A model generated the notes under the pieces. That model searched no databases. It worked only from the letters and a program-made list of their open reading frames with translations, and was not told the DNA's origin. DNA of 64,000 nt. It comes from UBA11524 sp963642705 (lineage in GTDB: Bacteria > Bacillota > Clostridia > Christensenellales > Aristaeellaceae). Shown piece by piece: positions 1 to 8,962 of this stretch (positions are counted from its first letter, which is position 1; the number at the start of each line of letters is the position of its first letter). Position numbers and translations under genes: made by a program. The DNA lies in the NCBI GenBank assembly GCA_963642705.1, contig CAVIHU010000008.1:17464-81463 (forward strand). The letters are read 5' to 3'.

Positions 1-1141
1 GCTGGAGAAGCAGGGCTGTGCGAAGCTGGTGCAGGACAAGACCGGAATCCGCCTTTCGCCGTACTTTCCGGCGGCTAAGCTGGCATGGATTTTCCGTCAT
101 GTGTCGAGTGTGACCGAGCGTGCAAAGCGCGGCGAAATTGCGGTCGGCACCATCGACAGCTTCCTTGTGTACCGCCTGACGAAGGGTCAGCGCCATCAGA
201 CGGATTACTCGAATGCCTCACGCACGCAGCTGTTCAACCTCCGCACGCTCAAGTGGGATGATGATCTGCTGGCGCTCTTCGGCATCGAACCGAGCTGCAT
301 GGCAACGGTGACGGATTCTGACGGCGATTTCGGCGAAACCGATTTTGACGGCTGGCTGGATGAACCGATTCCGATTCGCGGCGTCCTGGGCGACTCGCAC
401 GGTGCGCTGTTCGGACAGGGCTGCCTGCGTCCGGGTATGCTGAAAACAACATACGGCACGGGCTCGTCCATCATGATGAATGTCGGCGAAACGCCTGTGC
501 GCTCTGATGAGGGTGTCGTGTCGTCTATCGCGTGGAAAATCGGCGGAAAAGTGAATTATGTGCTGGAAGGCAACATCAATTACACCGGCGCGGTCATCAC
601 GTGGCTCAAGGATGACCTCCGATTGATTGCGAATCCGGGTGAGACGGAAACGCTTGCCCGTGCGGCAAATCCGGCAGACAGCACGTATCTCGTCCCTGCA
701 TTTTCCGGCTTGGGTGCACCCTATTGGGACAACAACGCGCGCGCCATCCTCTGCGGCATGAGCCGCACAACCGGCAAGAACGAGATTGTCCGTGCGGCAC
801 TGGACTGCATCGCCTATCAAATCAGCGATGTCGTCCGCATCATGGGCACGAGCGCAAAGCTGAACATCGGGGAATTGCGCGTAGACGGCGGGCCAACCCG
901 AAATGCATATCTGATGCAGTTCCAGAGCGATCTGCTGGGCATTCCGGTGCGCGTCCCGAATGCGGAAGAGCTTTCCGGCATCGGCGCGGCATACGCGGCG
1001 GGTCTGTCAGACGGAATTTACGACCTAACCGTGCTTGACCAGCTCAAACGCAGGAGCTATGAGCCGCAGATGGCTGACGATGTCCGCGAGAAAAAGATGG
1101 CAGGCTGGCAGACGGCGGTTCGCCGCGCGCGGTGCAAGTGA
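1..1141 (+). CDS. FGGY-family carbohydrate kinase, glycerol-kinase-like (5' partial)
   Basis: The reading frame is open from the first base, so the start and roughly the first quarter of the protein lie outside the window. The visible part follows glycerol kinase closely: DYSNASRTQLFN, a phosphate-binding YGTGSS stretch, PAFSGLGAPYWD, and VDGG followed by MQFQSDLLG in the C-terminal ATPase lobe. Known FGGY kinases phosphorylate glycerol or sugars with ATP in the cytoplasm. Where glycerol kinase has the substrate-contacting Asp-Gln pair (GDQQAALFG), this protein reads GDSHGALFG, so the substrate may not be glycerol. A PfkB kinase follows after 21 bases in the same direction, so the two are probably co-transcribed. 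Family assignment is secure; substrate is open. Confidence 0.9.
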   Translation, partial: LEKQGCAKLVQDKTGIRLSPYFPAAKLAWIFRHVSSVTERAKRGEIAVGTIDSFLVYRLTKGQRHQTDYSNASRTQLFNLRTLKWDDDLLALFGIEPSCMATVTDSDGDFGETDFDGWLDEPIPIRGVLGDSHGALFGQGCLRPGMLKTTYGTGSSIMMNVGETPVRSDEGVVSSIAWKIGGKVNYVLEGNINYTGAVITWLKDDLRLIANPGETETLARAANPADSTYLVPAFSGLGAPYWDNNARAILCGMSRTTGKNEIVRAALDCIAYQISDVVRIMGTSAKLNIGELRVDGGPTRNAYLMQFQSDLLGIPVRVPNAEELSGIGAAYAAGLSDGIYDLTVLDQLKRRSYEPQMADDVREKKMAGWQTAVRRARCK

Positions 1142-1162
1142 CCGACACGAAAGGAGAAGCCT

Positions 1163-2047
1163 ATGCGCGCACTGAACTTTGGTTCCCTGAATCTTGATTA
1201 TGTGTATCAGGTGGCACATTTCGTGCAGCCCGGCGAAACGCTTGCGGCATCATCGCGTGCGGTAAAATTCGGCGGCAAGGGACTGAACCAGTCCATTGCG
1301 CTCGTCCGCGCAGGCGCAAACACCGTGCATGCGGGATGCGTCGGCAGCGGCGGCGAAAGCCTGCGGAAGCTCCTCGATGACAGCGGCGTTGACACGTCCT
1401 GCCTGCTTTCCGTGGACGAAATGCAGGGGCATACGGTCATTCAAGTGAATCCGCAGGGCGAAAACTGCATCCTGCTCTATGGCGGTTCAAACCGCTGTAT
1501 TACCGCGGAGCAGGTCAAAAGCACGATGGCGCAGTGCTCTGCCGGTGATTATCTGGTGCTGCAGAACGAAATCAACCTGCTGCCGATGATTATCGATGAA
1601 GGCGCGCGGCAGGGAATGAACATTGTCCTGAATCCGTCGCCGTACAATGATGCACTCCGCAATGTGGACTACAGCAAGCTTACATGGCTGCTTGTCAACG
1701 AAATCGAGGCGGAGCAGATTACCGGCGAAAACGACCCGGACAAGGCATGGAATGTGCTGCATGCGCGCTATCCGAGGCTGTCCGTGTTGATTACGCTTGG
1801 CAGCCGGGGCAGCGTCGTTCATCGCGTGACGGACGACGGTGTCGAAACCGTCCGGCAGCTCGCCGAACGCGTCAAGGCGGTTGATACCACTGCCGCCGGC
1901 GATACCTTTACAGGCTATTTCATTGCAGGACTGATGGAAAATATGCCGCTTCAGGCCTGTATGCAGCGTGCAAGCCATGCGTCTGCCATTTCCGTGACGC
2001 GTCCCGGTGCCGCAGATTCCATTCCGCTACGTAGCGAAGTGGAGTAA
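1163..2047 (+). CDS. PfkB-family carbohydrate kinase (ribokinase-like)
   Basis: A 294-residue protein of normal length for the PfkB/ribokinase family. The N-terminal signature GGKGLNQSIALVRAGA (near residue 38) and the C-terminal signature DTTAAGDTF, with the catalytic Asp and anion hole (near residue 240), are both present. Ribokinase-type enzymes phosphorylate a primary hydroxyl of a free sugar with ATP. The ATG follows AAAGGAG at good spacing. The gene is the second of at least two kinases and ends just before stem-loops, so it is the 3' end of that transcript. The sugar cannot be named: ribokinase motifs are shared by kinases for ribose, deoxyribose and several ketoses. Confidence 0.88.
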   Translation: MRALNFGSLNLDYVYQVAHFVQPGETLAASSRAVKFGGKGLNQSIALVRAGANTVHAGCVGSGGESLRKLLDDSGVDTSCLLSVDEMQGHTVIQVNPQGENCILLYGGSNRCITAEQVKSTMAQCSAGDYLVLQNEINLLPMIIDEGARQGMNIVLNPSPYNDALRNVDYSKLTWLLVNEIEAEQITGENDPDKAWNVLHARYPRLSVLITLGSRGSVVHRVTDDGVETVRQLAERVKAVDTTAAGDTFTGYFIAGLMENMPLQACMQRASHASAISVTRPGAADSIPLRSEVE

Positions 2048-2097
2048 CACAGCGAGATCCGGCTCATGTTCTCCTCAAATGAGCTGAGTCTCATAAA

Positions 2098-2116
2098 TTG
2101 AGCACCTGTTGCTCAA
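2098..2116 (+). terminator. Small stem-loop TTGAGCA/TGCTCAA
   Basis: A 7-bp perfect inverted repeat with a 5-base loop, just ahead of a stronger terminator. It has no T-run of its own, so it may only stabilise the 3' end of the kinase transcript. Confidence 0.4.
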
Positions 2117-2119
2117 ACA

Positions 2120-2167
2120 GCGGAGATTCCTGCCATTCTCTCTCGGCAGCGGATCTCCGCGATTTTT
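2120..2167 (+). terminator. Rho-independent terminator of the kinase operon
   Basis: GCGGAGAT...CTGCC pairs with GGCAG...ATCTCCGC, and the stem is followed by GATTTTT. It lies 70 bases after the PfkB stop codon and before the convergent ABC operon. Confidence 0.75.
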
Positions 2168-2170
2168 CGT

Positions 2171-2220
2171 ATGGCAACCCTGCCCAATTCGGCGCCGCTG
2201 AATTGTTCGGCGTTGCCTTA
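2171..2220. repeat. Dispersed palindromic repeat, minimal copy (copy 1 of 6)
   Basis: About 50 bp that keeps only the two ends of the repeat family: GGCAACCCTGCCCAATTCGG on the left and a right end finishing GTTGCCTTA. The ends fold on each other through AATTC/GAATT and GGCAAC/GTTGCC. The internal part found in other copies is missing. It lies between the convergent kinase and importer operons. Confidence 0.6.
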
Positions 2221-2264
2221 AAAACGTGCTGCTGAGTTGACATAAGGCGCTTAGCTGACAGCCG

Positions 2265-3065
2265 TTAACGTCTCATCGCGCTGCGGAGGGCGAGCAGCGC
2301 TGCGATCACGGGCACAAGCGCCATGAGCGATGCGGCAAAGATGATTTGCGGATTGCCGGTCGAAAGCTCCTTGAGTAGACCGGAAAACGGCTGCTTCAGC
2401 GAGTCTGACACGAGGAGAAGCGGCTGTTCAACGAGGTTCCAGCCTTCCGCGAACGTCAGCGCGAACAGAACCGCCAAACTCGGCAGACAATAGGGGACAA
2501 GCCCGTATCGCATCAGTTGAATCGTGCTGCCGCCTTCCAGACGGAGATAATCCGTCAGTTCATCCGGCCAGCGCAGAAGAATCTGCCGCATCAGGATGGT
2601 GCCGAACGGCGCGAAAGCAATCGGGGCATACAGCAAAAGCGGATGATTCAGCAGATGATTCGCGTAGGCGATGCGGTAAATCGGCAGGAGCGTCATCTGC
2701 GGCGGCATGAGCATCATCAGCAGGTACGCGCCGACGAGCACGAGGCACCAGCGTGCGCGGTGCTTTGCCAGCACGTATCCGGCGAAAAATGATACAAGCA
2801 CCTGTACAAAACATGAGGCAGTTGTCCAACCAAGGCTGCATCCGAAAGCAAGCCAATAGGGTGAATAGGAAAACAACTGCTGCCATTGCTCGGTTGAAAA
2901 TGGATTGGGGAAAAGCTGCACGGGCAGCATACCGATTGAGATGCTCAGCGCATCAAACGGCGGTACAAGTGATTGTATACAAAGCAGATACAACGGCAGC
3001 AGCACAATGATAATCAGCAGCATTTCTGCCAATCGCATCGCTGCCCTCCGAAACCCATGCGTCAC
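2265..3065 (-). CDS. Sugar ABC transporter permease, MalG-like (CUT1)
   Basis: A 266-residue inner-membrane permease with about six hydrophobic segments, the first at residues 12-32 (LAEMLLIIIVLLPLYLLC). The cytoplasmic EAA-type loop is DYLRLEGGSTIQLMRYGLVP near residues 170-190, which docks the ATPase. It starts at a GTG that overlaps the stop of the upstream permease by four bases, so the two are translationally coupled. It is the last gene of a binding protein-permease-permease unit without an ATPase, which is normal for CUT1 systems that share an MsmX-type ATPase encoded elsewhere. The substrate is unknown. Confidence 0.87.
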   Translation of the reverse strand: MTHGFRRAAMRLAEMLLIIIVLLPLYLLCIQSLVPPFDALSISIGMLPVQLFPNPFSTEQWQQLFSYSPYWLAFGCSLGWTTASCFVQVLVSFFAGYVLAKHRARWCLVLVGAYLLMMLMPPQMTLLPIYRIAYANHLLNHPLLLYAPIAFAPFGTILMRQILLRWPDELTDYLRLEGGSTIQLMRYGLVPYCLPSLAVLFALTFAEGWNLVEQPLLLVSDSLKQPFSGLLKELSTGNPQIIFAASLMALVPVIAALLALRSAMRR

Positions 3066-3865
3066 AGCGCATCCTCCTCTCTGCGTCTCAGCAGCAGGAA
3101 AAGCGCGAGAAACAGCAGCGTCATTGCCAGTGCAAACAGGGTTGCCCCTGCCGACAGCAGACCGTAATCCAGCTTTGTGAAATGATTATTGACGTAATTC
3201 TGTATGAAATACAGCTTTTTTGGCGGATAAATGCCGTAAAGCAGATACGATTCACGGAAAATGCGCATACCGTTCATGGACAAATAGACAAACGAAAAGA
3301 AAATCACCGGACGCAGCAACGGCAGCGAAATCCGCCATACAATCGTCCGATGCGATGCACCGTCAACGAGGGCCGCGTCAAAAATCGCCGGTACAATCGC
3401 CTGCATGCCAATCAACATCAGCAGATTCACGGCACCTGTATTTTTCCAGATATACAGCGTCAGGAGCGTGATGTATTTCCAGTCGGCATCGTGCGGCCTG
3501 AGCATCCTTGCCAGCCACGAGCCGCCGCCAAACAGCACTTTCCAAAGCGGTACAATTGCCGATGTCGGCAGGAAAATCGGAATCAGCAATACAAGCGTCA
3601 GCACAGATGATTTCATATGCCAGAAAATTGCGTTTGCAAGCAAAAAGCCGAAAATCATCGAAATGCTGACCGCAAGCAGGAAAAATTGTAGCGTATTACC
3701 GAATGCGAGCGGATAAAAGCTGCTCTGCCAGACGGCGATGTAATTGCTGATACCGACAAAATGCGCCGATGCACTGTTGTCCAGGAAGGAGGAAACAAGC
3801 GACATGCAAAACGGCGCGATATAGCACAGCACAAAGCCAAGCAGCCCCGGCAGGAGAAAAAGCAC
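3062..3865 (-). CDS. Sugar ABC transporter permease, MalF-like (CUT1)
   Basis: A 267-residue permease with multiple membrane segments and the EAA loop FDAALVDGASHRTIVWRISLP around residue 165. The best start is GTG at 3863-3865 (LFLLPGLLGF follows), which leaves almost no cytoplasmic N-terminus. The frame is open upstream for 17 codons but contains no ATG, and is closed by the TGA that ends the binding-protein gene in the same frame. Relatives usually carry 10-20 basic residues before the first helix, and the unread codons (RRARPSNHRFIYPRRD) look like such a segment. A non-standard start or a damaged start is therefore possible. Confidence 0.82.
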   Translation of the reverse strand: MLFLLPGLLGFVLCYIAPFCMSLVSSFLDNSASAHFVGISNYIAVWQSSFYPLAFGNTLQFFLLAVSISMIFGFLLANAIFWHMKSSVLTLVLLIPIFLPTSAIVPLWKVLFGGGSWLARMLRPHDADWKYITLLTLYIWKNTGAVNLLMLIGMQAIVPAIFDAALVDGASHRTIVWRISLPLLRPVIFFSFVYLSMNGMRIFRESYLLYGIYPPKKLYFIQNYVNNHFTKLDYGLLSAGATLFALAMTLLFLALFLLLRRREEDAL

Positions 3866-3916
3866 GTCCCGCCGAGGATAAATGAAGCGATGATTGGATG
3901 GACGAGCCCTGCGGTT

Positions 3917-5211
3917 TCACTCCTCCATTGCCATTTGGACAAGGAAAACCACGTTTTCCTTCAGTTCTTCATCGGTGATATTGCCAAGATACCAATCCTG
4001 CAGGTTATCCCAAACAGCGCCATGGAAATCGCTGCTGCCCGGGAATGTTGTTGCAAGGACGTTTTTGCGGTATTCCTGCGCCTTCGTATATCCGCCCGCA
4101 CTGTATGAGGTTGTAAAATAGCGCCGTCCTGCCTTGACGTAAGCGGTCTGAATACCGTTAACATCCGTGAATGTCGGTAAAAGATCCTTCATGTTGGTGA
4201 TTTGGCGTGTCGGCGGATTTTTGCCCATCATGTAATAATCGCGCTCCATGTCGCACAGCGAAAGCGCGTCACTGGACAGCATGCTGCGAAGAAAATCAGC
4301 CGCCAGTTCCTGATGCTGCGCATCCTTCATCAGAACGCAGCTGACTAAACCGCCTACATGATAATTTTCATCTTCGTTGAAGGCAGGCCCCGGAATCAGA
4401 TTTGAAGACCATGAGAGCGGATTGATGCCGCTTGAACAGGAAATGATTACGCTACATTGATTTTTGCGTTCTGAGTACATGTCCAAATAGGCGGTTGACG
4501 TCAGGACTTCTCGGAACAAATCAAGATATTCGTCAAAGAACTGGTCGATTCGTTCAGGATGCAGCCAATTAAAATTCAGGAACATGTCGACATTTACATT
4601 CTGAAGATACGGGCAATCCGACAGTGCTTGCCCATACATCAGATATACATCCGGCTCGCCATCGCCGTTTGTATCCTTCGGCAGCTGACGGCAAAGCTCG
4701 GCGAACTCCTCCCACGTCCAGTAACCATCAGCCGCAGGATTGGAAACACCTGCTTTTTTCGCGACACCGGAATCCCAGAAAAAGCATTCCTCGACGATAT
4801 AAAACGGCAACCCGATCAGCTTTCCTTCGTACATCAGCAGCCTGCTCAAATCGATGAGCTGTTCCGGATATTCCGTCAAACCGATGGTATCGAGCGTCTG
4901 GGAATAACCTTTTTGAGCCATTGACATTGTCAAACGATAGCCCACAATCACGATATCAGCATCGCATTGACCATTCAACAGCAGGCTTGTAAATGTTCTT
5001 CCGAATAGATTCGATATTCAATCGTTGTTTCAGGGTGCAACTTGAAGAACGCCTCTTCAAGCGGGACATTGTCTGAGCAGTCATAGGGAACACATGCGAT
5101 GATTAAGGTATCATCCGTGGTTTCAGCATTGCTCGGTGTTGCCGCCGCTGCAACGCTACACATTGCCATTATCGTAATGATGATCAGCAACAGAGAAACA
5201 AGCTTTTTCAT
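3917..5211 (-). pseudogene. Extracellular sugar-binding protein (family 1), frameshifted
   Basis: The N-terminal part (4975-5211) has a signal peptide (MKKLVSLLLIIITIMAMCS) and the start of a family 1 solute-binding protein, then stops at EEHLQACC. The rest (3917-4978) continues in another frame as TSLLLNGQCDADIVIVGYR, which is how such proteins normally continue after EEHL. Inserting one base near 4988-4992 restores a single protein of about 430 residues. The gene heads the importer operon behind a consensus promoter. In a living cell the importer would lack its receptor unless the shift is a sequencing error or is bypassed. The second part could initiate weakly at a TTG but would have no export signal. 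Confidence 0.8.
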
Positions 5212-5331
5212 GTGCGTATCCTCCCTCGTTTAAGTCGGTCGTAAATGTGCCATCTTCTGCAGTGTGCCGCCCAATCCTCCTCTCTAAAGAGGCGTATCCA
5301 TTCGTAAAGCATTCAAAAACGGTTCATCATT

Positions 5332-5360
5332 ATTATAATTCTTTGTAAATAATTTGTCAA
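5332..5360 (-). promoter_or_regulatory. Consensus promoter of the 2265-5211 importer operon
   Basis: On the minus strand TTGACA and TATAAT are separated by exactly 17 bases, about 120 bases ahead of the binding-protein start. The ATG itself is preceded by a GGGAGGATAC Shine-Dalgarno site. Confidence 0.8.
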
Positions 5361-5463
5361 GGAAAATTTTGGTTATCATTTCATCAGCATTTTTATGGAA
5401 GCAAAATCTTGCTTTTTAATCGCTGCATTACGGCGTGAGTGCTTTATTTCTGCCTTGCAAATA

Positions 5464-5601
5464 TAGGCGTCACCGCACAATTAGGCGACTCGCCAAAGGC
5501 GGAATTCTCGATTTACATTCAGTCAACCTTCGATTTCTGCAATCGTATCCGGTACAAAAATCACGATTCATCGTACCACCTCATTGGTGCGGTATTGCCT
5601 T
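5464..5601. repeat. Dispersed palindromic repeat (copy 2 of 6)
   Basis: About 138 bp with left end AGGCGTCACCGCACAATTAGG and right end GGTGCGGTATTGCCTT, sharing the internal CTCGATTTACAT and CGATTTCTGCAATCG blocks with other copies. It is the only copy lying between two divergent promoters rather than after a gene. The rest of the 510-bp gap (5212-5721) holds the two promoters and AT-rich spacer. Confidence 0.7.
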
Positions 5602-5625
5602 GATGCCATATTGCCCTGAAATAAG

Positions 5626-5654
5626 TTGCATTGACGCGGCTTTTCTGATATACT
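5626..5654 (+). promoter_or_regulatory. Promoter of the leucine-rich-repeat gene
   Basis: TTGCAT and TATACT are separated by 17 bases, ending 67 bases before the ATG at 5722. The start codon has a strong AAAGGAGG site. Confidence 0.65.
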
Positions 5655-5721
5655 GATTTATAGATGATGAGGCTGCATTTCGGTATTTTGCCGGATTCGT
5701 GAAAACAAAGGAGGTAAATCC

Positions 5722-8667
5722 ATGAGAAAATGGCTGCTGCCGACATTGATCCTGCTGCTGGTGCTATGCGTTCCTGCACGGGCTGAATCTTCCGACTGGA
5801 GTTTCAATGAAGAGTACTACGTTTTAACCGGCTATGCCGGTTCCGGCGGCGCGGTGACCGTTCCCGATCAAATCGGAGAGGGCACCGTAGATGTTATCGC
5901 CGAAAACGCGATCAAGAGCGACAACATCACATCCCTGACGCTGCCTGAAACGCTTCTGGAGATGCGCGATGGCGCCGTCAGCTGGTGTGGTGCCTTGACG
6001 GAGGTAACGCTTCCCGAAAGCCTGATTGTCATCGGTGACCTGAATTTCTGGAACTGCAACGCGCTCGCGTCCGTCACGATTCCTGCGGGCGTTCGATACA
6101 TCGGTGAATATGCATTCTACTTTTCCGCCGCCCTGAAGGAAATCACGTTCGAGGGTGTCTGCCCTGTCATTGGAACGGGTGCCTTTTCAAGCCTTGCGGA
6201 AGGTGCCGTTGCCTATGTGCCGGATGATCAGATGGAAGCCTACAAGGCTGCCTTTGAAGCTGCAGGCAGCGAAGTGACCGTGCAGGCGAGTGGAAAAAAT
6301 GCCGCGATCATCGACAATAACGGCTTTGCGGATGATCTGTTTGCAATCGATGCAGACGGCACCATGACCGCCTATTACGGATACGCGACGTATTTGCGTA
6401 TTCCGGAAATCATTGGCGGCATTTCTGTAAAGGCTATCGGCGATTCGGTTTTCAGAAATGATTATTATCTGGCCGTTCTGGAGCTGCCGGAGGGTCTGGA
6501 AAGCATCGGCGTTTCCGCTTTTGAAAGCTGTGAAACGCTTCAATATGTTTCCTTCCCGTCGACGCTTACGACCATCGCTGACCGTGCGTTTGCCAACGGC
6601 TATTCGGGGAAAACGCTCGAGCTTTCGGGCATTCAGACCATCGGAGCGAATGCCTTCGAGAGCGCAAGGATCGACACGGCGGTCACGCTTCCTGAGGGGC
6701 TCGTTTCCATTGGCGACAGCGCCTTCAGCGGCTGCATCTCCATTCCTGAATTCTACCTGCCGAGTACGCTGGAAAGCATCGGAAACGGCGCGTTCAGCAA
6801 AAACTGGGCGCTTACCTATATTTACTTCGACGGCGAAACGCTTCCGCAACTGGGCGAAAATGTATTTTGGGAATGCAGCGTACTTGCCGATATCGACTTA
6901 AACGAGCACTGCACAAAGCAGCAAATGCTTGATTTGCAGGCGGTTGTCGATACACAGGGGCTTTCCTGCCGCGTATGGCGCATGCAGAACACGCATGTTC
7001 AGTATGCGGAAAGAGATGCCGCAACGTACGCAAACGGCCTGTTCACGGCGTATACCGGAAGCCTTACAGCCATTCGGCCGTACGATTCTTTCGACGGTAT
7101 AGATACCATCGGCATCGCCGACGGCGCTTTGAAGGGCAATCAAACGGTTGAATACTTTGCCGTCTGCTACAATGATCTGTTTACGACCATCGGTGCAGAG
7201 GCGTTTGAAGGCAGCAGCATAAAGCACGTGGATCTGTTCGATTCCGTGACGACCATCGGTGCGCGAGCCTTTGCAAATTGCACGCAGCTCGAAGAGCTGA
7301 CGATTCCTGAATCCGTGACGGAAATCGGCGAGGGCGCGTTTGAGGGCCTGACGAGTCTCAGGAAGGTCACCATTCTCTGCGATGCCTCCCTGATTCCCGA
7401 AGGTTCTTTTGCCAATTGCCCTGCGCTGACCGAAGCAAGCATCCGGCAGGGTGCAGTTCCGGCGAAGCTGTTTGAAGGTTCGGCACTGACCGCGCTTTCG
7501 CTCGGCGAAAACGTGACCGGCATCGGTGCGAGGGCCTTTGCCGATACAGCGATTTCCTCAGTGAATCTGTCGAACATCACCGAAATCGGCGATGGCGCGT
7601 TTGAGAATACCGCATTGACTGCTGTGGTTCTGAATGCCGATGTAAACGTTGCATCAAACACGTTTGCAGGAACGGCGGCAGAAATCCGCATTTCCGCATC
7701 TGCTACCGATGAACAGCTTGCCGCATTGAACGAGAAGCTGGCAACGCCCTGGTACAATCCGATGGTGCGTGAAGGCGAAGAAAGCAGCTTCGTGAAAATG
7801 CCGTTTGAAGCAACGTCCGCAGAATGCTTTGATTTTGATCCGGAAACCGGTTTGATCAGTGCATATACCGGCACGGATGTGGACGTGGTCGTTCCGCGTG
7901 AAATCAACGGCGTGACGGTTGCAGGCTTCAGCAACTACAATGTGTTTGAATCCTGCCGCGATTACACGAATACCGACATTGACAGCAATCAAACCGAATG
8001 GGTCCATTTGCGCACGCTGGTGCTTCCGGAGACCATTCAATCACTGCCTGACGAGTTGCTTTCTTACATGCAGCAGCTTGAAACCTTCATCTGCTATGCA
8101 CCGCTGGAATCCACAGGGCGTCAACTGTTTATGCTGTGCAAAAGCCTTGATACGGTCGTTTTCGTCAACGGCGTTCGCGTGATCGATAACTATGCGTTCG
8201 ACAATGCCGGTACCCTGAGGAATCTGTATTTCGGATCACACGTCGATCGAATCGGCGAATCCGCATTCAACTTTGCCGGAATCAGCTCTTTTGTGGCGGA
8301 TGCGGCGGAAATTAGCTATGGCGCATTCTCCAACTGTGAGAATCTGACATCGCTTCACTTCACCAGTAAAGCAGCCTCGTTTGCCCCAAACTGCGTGGTG
8401 AATTGCCCGAAGCTCTCGGAGGTTTGCTTCGACGGATGCGATTTCTCGTCCTCTGAGACGGGATTGTTCTTCCACGTGGCTGAACAATTGACCGTGCGCG
8501 TTCCTGAAGGCATGGATGATGATTTCCTGAACCATGCTCAGAACTGCGTAAGCTGGAGCGAATACGAATCGGAAATCACGATTGTGACAGGTGAATGCGC
8601 TCACAAGCTTCCTGAAAAACCGGATGTGACTTCTCTTGTGCCCGAACTGCCGGTCGTGGTGTATTGA
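5722..8667 (+). CDS. Secreted leucine-rich-repeat (LRR_5/BspA-type) protein
   Basis: A 981-residue protein with a signal peptide (MRKWLLPTLILLLVLCVPARA). The rest is built of about 23-residue units of the form 'tIGdgAFeg...L..v.lPesl..Ig', the signature of BspA/TpLRR-type repeats. The units fall in three blocks (about 60-175, 210-400 and 460-640), and a fourth group lies near 730-930. This family occurs on host-associated bacteria and trichomonads, where members bind host or bacterial surfaces. No cell-wall sorting signal, SLH domain or membrane anchor is visible at the C-terminus (PELPVVVY), so the protein may be released or held non-covalently. It is monocistronic, with its own promoter and a dispersed repeat two bases after its stop. 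Confidence 0.88.
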   Translation: MRKWLLPTLILLLVLCVPARAESSDWSFNEEYYVLTGYAGSGGAVTVPDQIGEGTVDVIAENAIKSDNITSLTLPETLLEMRDGAVSWCGALTEVTLPESLIVIGDLNFWNCNALASVTIPAGVRYIGEYAFYFSAALKEITFEGVCPVIGTGAFSSLAEGAVAYVPDDQMEAYKAAFEAAGSEVTVQASGKNAAIIDNNGFADDLFAIDADGTMTAYYGYATYLRIPEIIGGISVKAIGDSVFRNDYYLAVLELPEGLESIGVSAFESCETLQYVSFPSTLTTIADRAFANGYSGKTLELSGIQTIGANAFESARIDTAVTLPEGLVSIGDSAFSGCISIPEFYLPSTLESIGNGAFSKNWALTYIYFDGETLPQLGENVFWECSVLADIDLNEHCTKQQMLDLQAVVDTQGLSCRVWRMQNTHVQYAERDAATYANGLFTAYTGSLTAIRPYDSFDGIDTIGIADGALKGNQTVEYFAVCYNDLFTTIGAEAFEGSSIKHVDLFDSVTTIGARAFANCTQLEELTIPESVTEIGEGAFEGLTSLRKVTILCDASLIPEGSFANCPALTEASIRQGAVPAKLFEGSALTALSLGENVTGIGARAFADTAISSVNLSNITEIGDGAFENTALTAVVLNADVNVASNTFAGTAAEIRISASATDEQLAALNEKLATPWYNPMVREGEESSFVKMPFEATSAECFDFDPETGLISAYTGTDVDVVVPREINGVTVAGFSNYNVFESCRDYTNTDIDSNQTEWVHLRTLVLPETIQSLPDELLSYMQQLETFICYAPLESTGRQLFMLCKSLDTVVFVNGVRVIDNYAFDNAGTLRNLYFGSHVDRIGESAFNFAGISSFVADAAEISYGAFSNCENLTSLHFTSKAASFAPNCVVNCPKLSEVCFDGCDFSSSETGLFFHVAEQLTVRVPEGMDDDFLNHAQNCVSWSEYESEITIVTGECAHKLPEKPDVTSLVPELPVVVY

Positions 8668-8668
8668 C

Positions 8669-8908
8669 TTGCGGCAATGCCGCACAATTCGGCGGCGCCG
8701 CTGAATATGCCTTTTGCGCCATCTGAGGCGGAAAAATAAAACTTTATTTCGCCGGTCTGCCTTTGACAGGTTGGAAACCCGAAAGGGTTTCCAACCTGCA
8801 TCTTGCAGAAATCTCGATTTACATCCGGCAACCCTTCGATTTTTGCAATCGTATCCGGCACAAAATTCACGATTCATCGTACCATCTCATTTGTGCGGTA
8901 TTGCCTTA
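8669..8908. repeat. Dispersed palindromic repeat, longest copy (copy 3 of 6)
   Basis: About 240 bp with left end TTGCGGCAATGCCGCACAATTC and right end TTTGTGCGGTATTGCCTTA, which are imperfect inverted repeats. It contains an extra perfect hairpin, GGTTGGAAACCC...GGGTTTCCAACC at about 8770-8798, not seen in other copies. The shared CTTGCAGAAATC...GATTTTTGCAA palindrome is present. It begins two bases after the LRR gene stop and lies 55 bp from the stop of the convergent kinase gene, so it could serve both as a terminator. Confidence 0.75.
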
Positions 8909-8962
8909 GACAAAATCGTGCGCTGTGATACCTGTCTTCTCATCTTCCATCATGATTTTGCC

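Noticed and set aside
4960..5000. Programmed frameshift in the binding-protein gene
   Set aside because: No slippery heptamer or downstream structure is evident, and the two parts are one ordinary receptor; mutation or sequencing error is simpler.
5435..5656. Short open frame of 73 codons upstream of the LRR gene
   Set aside because: It lies mostly within a dispersed repeat and has no ribosome site.
8669..8908. Repeat copy as a CRISPR array or riboswitch
   Set aside because: There are no regularly spaced direct repeats, and the same unit recurs at unrelated 3' ends, which does not fit a riboswitch before a gene.
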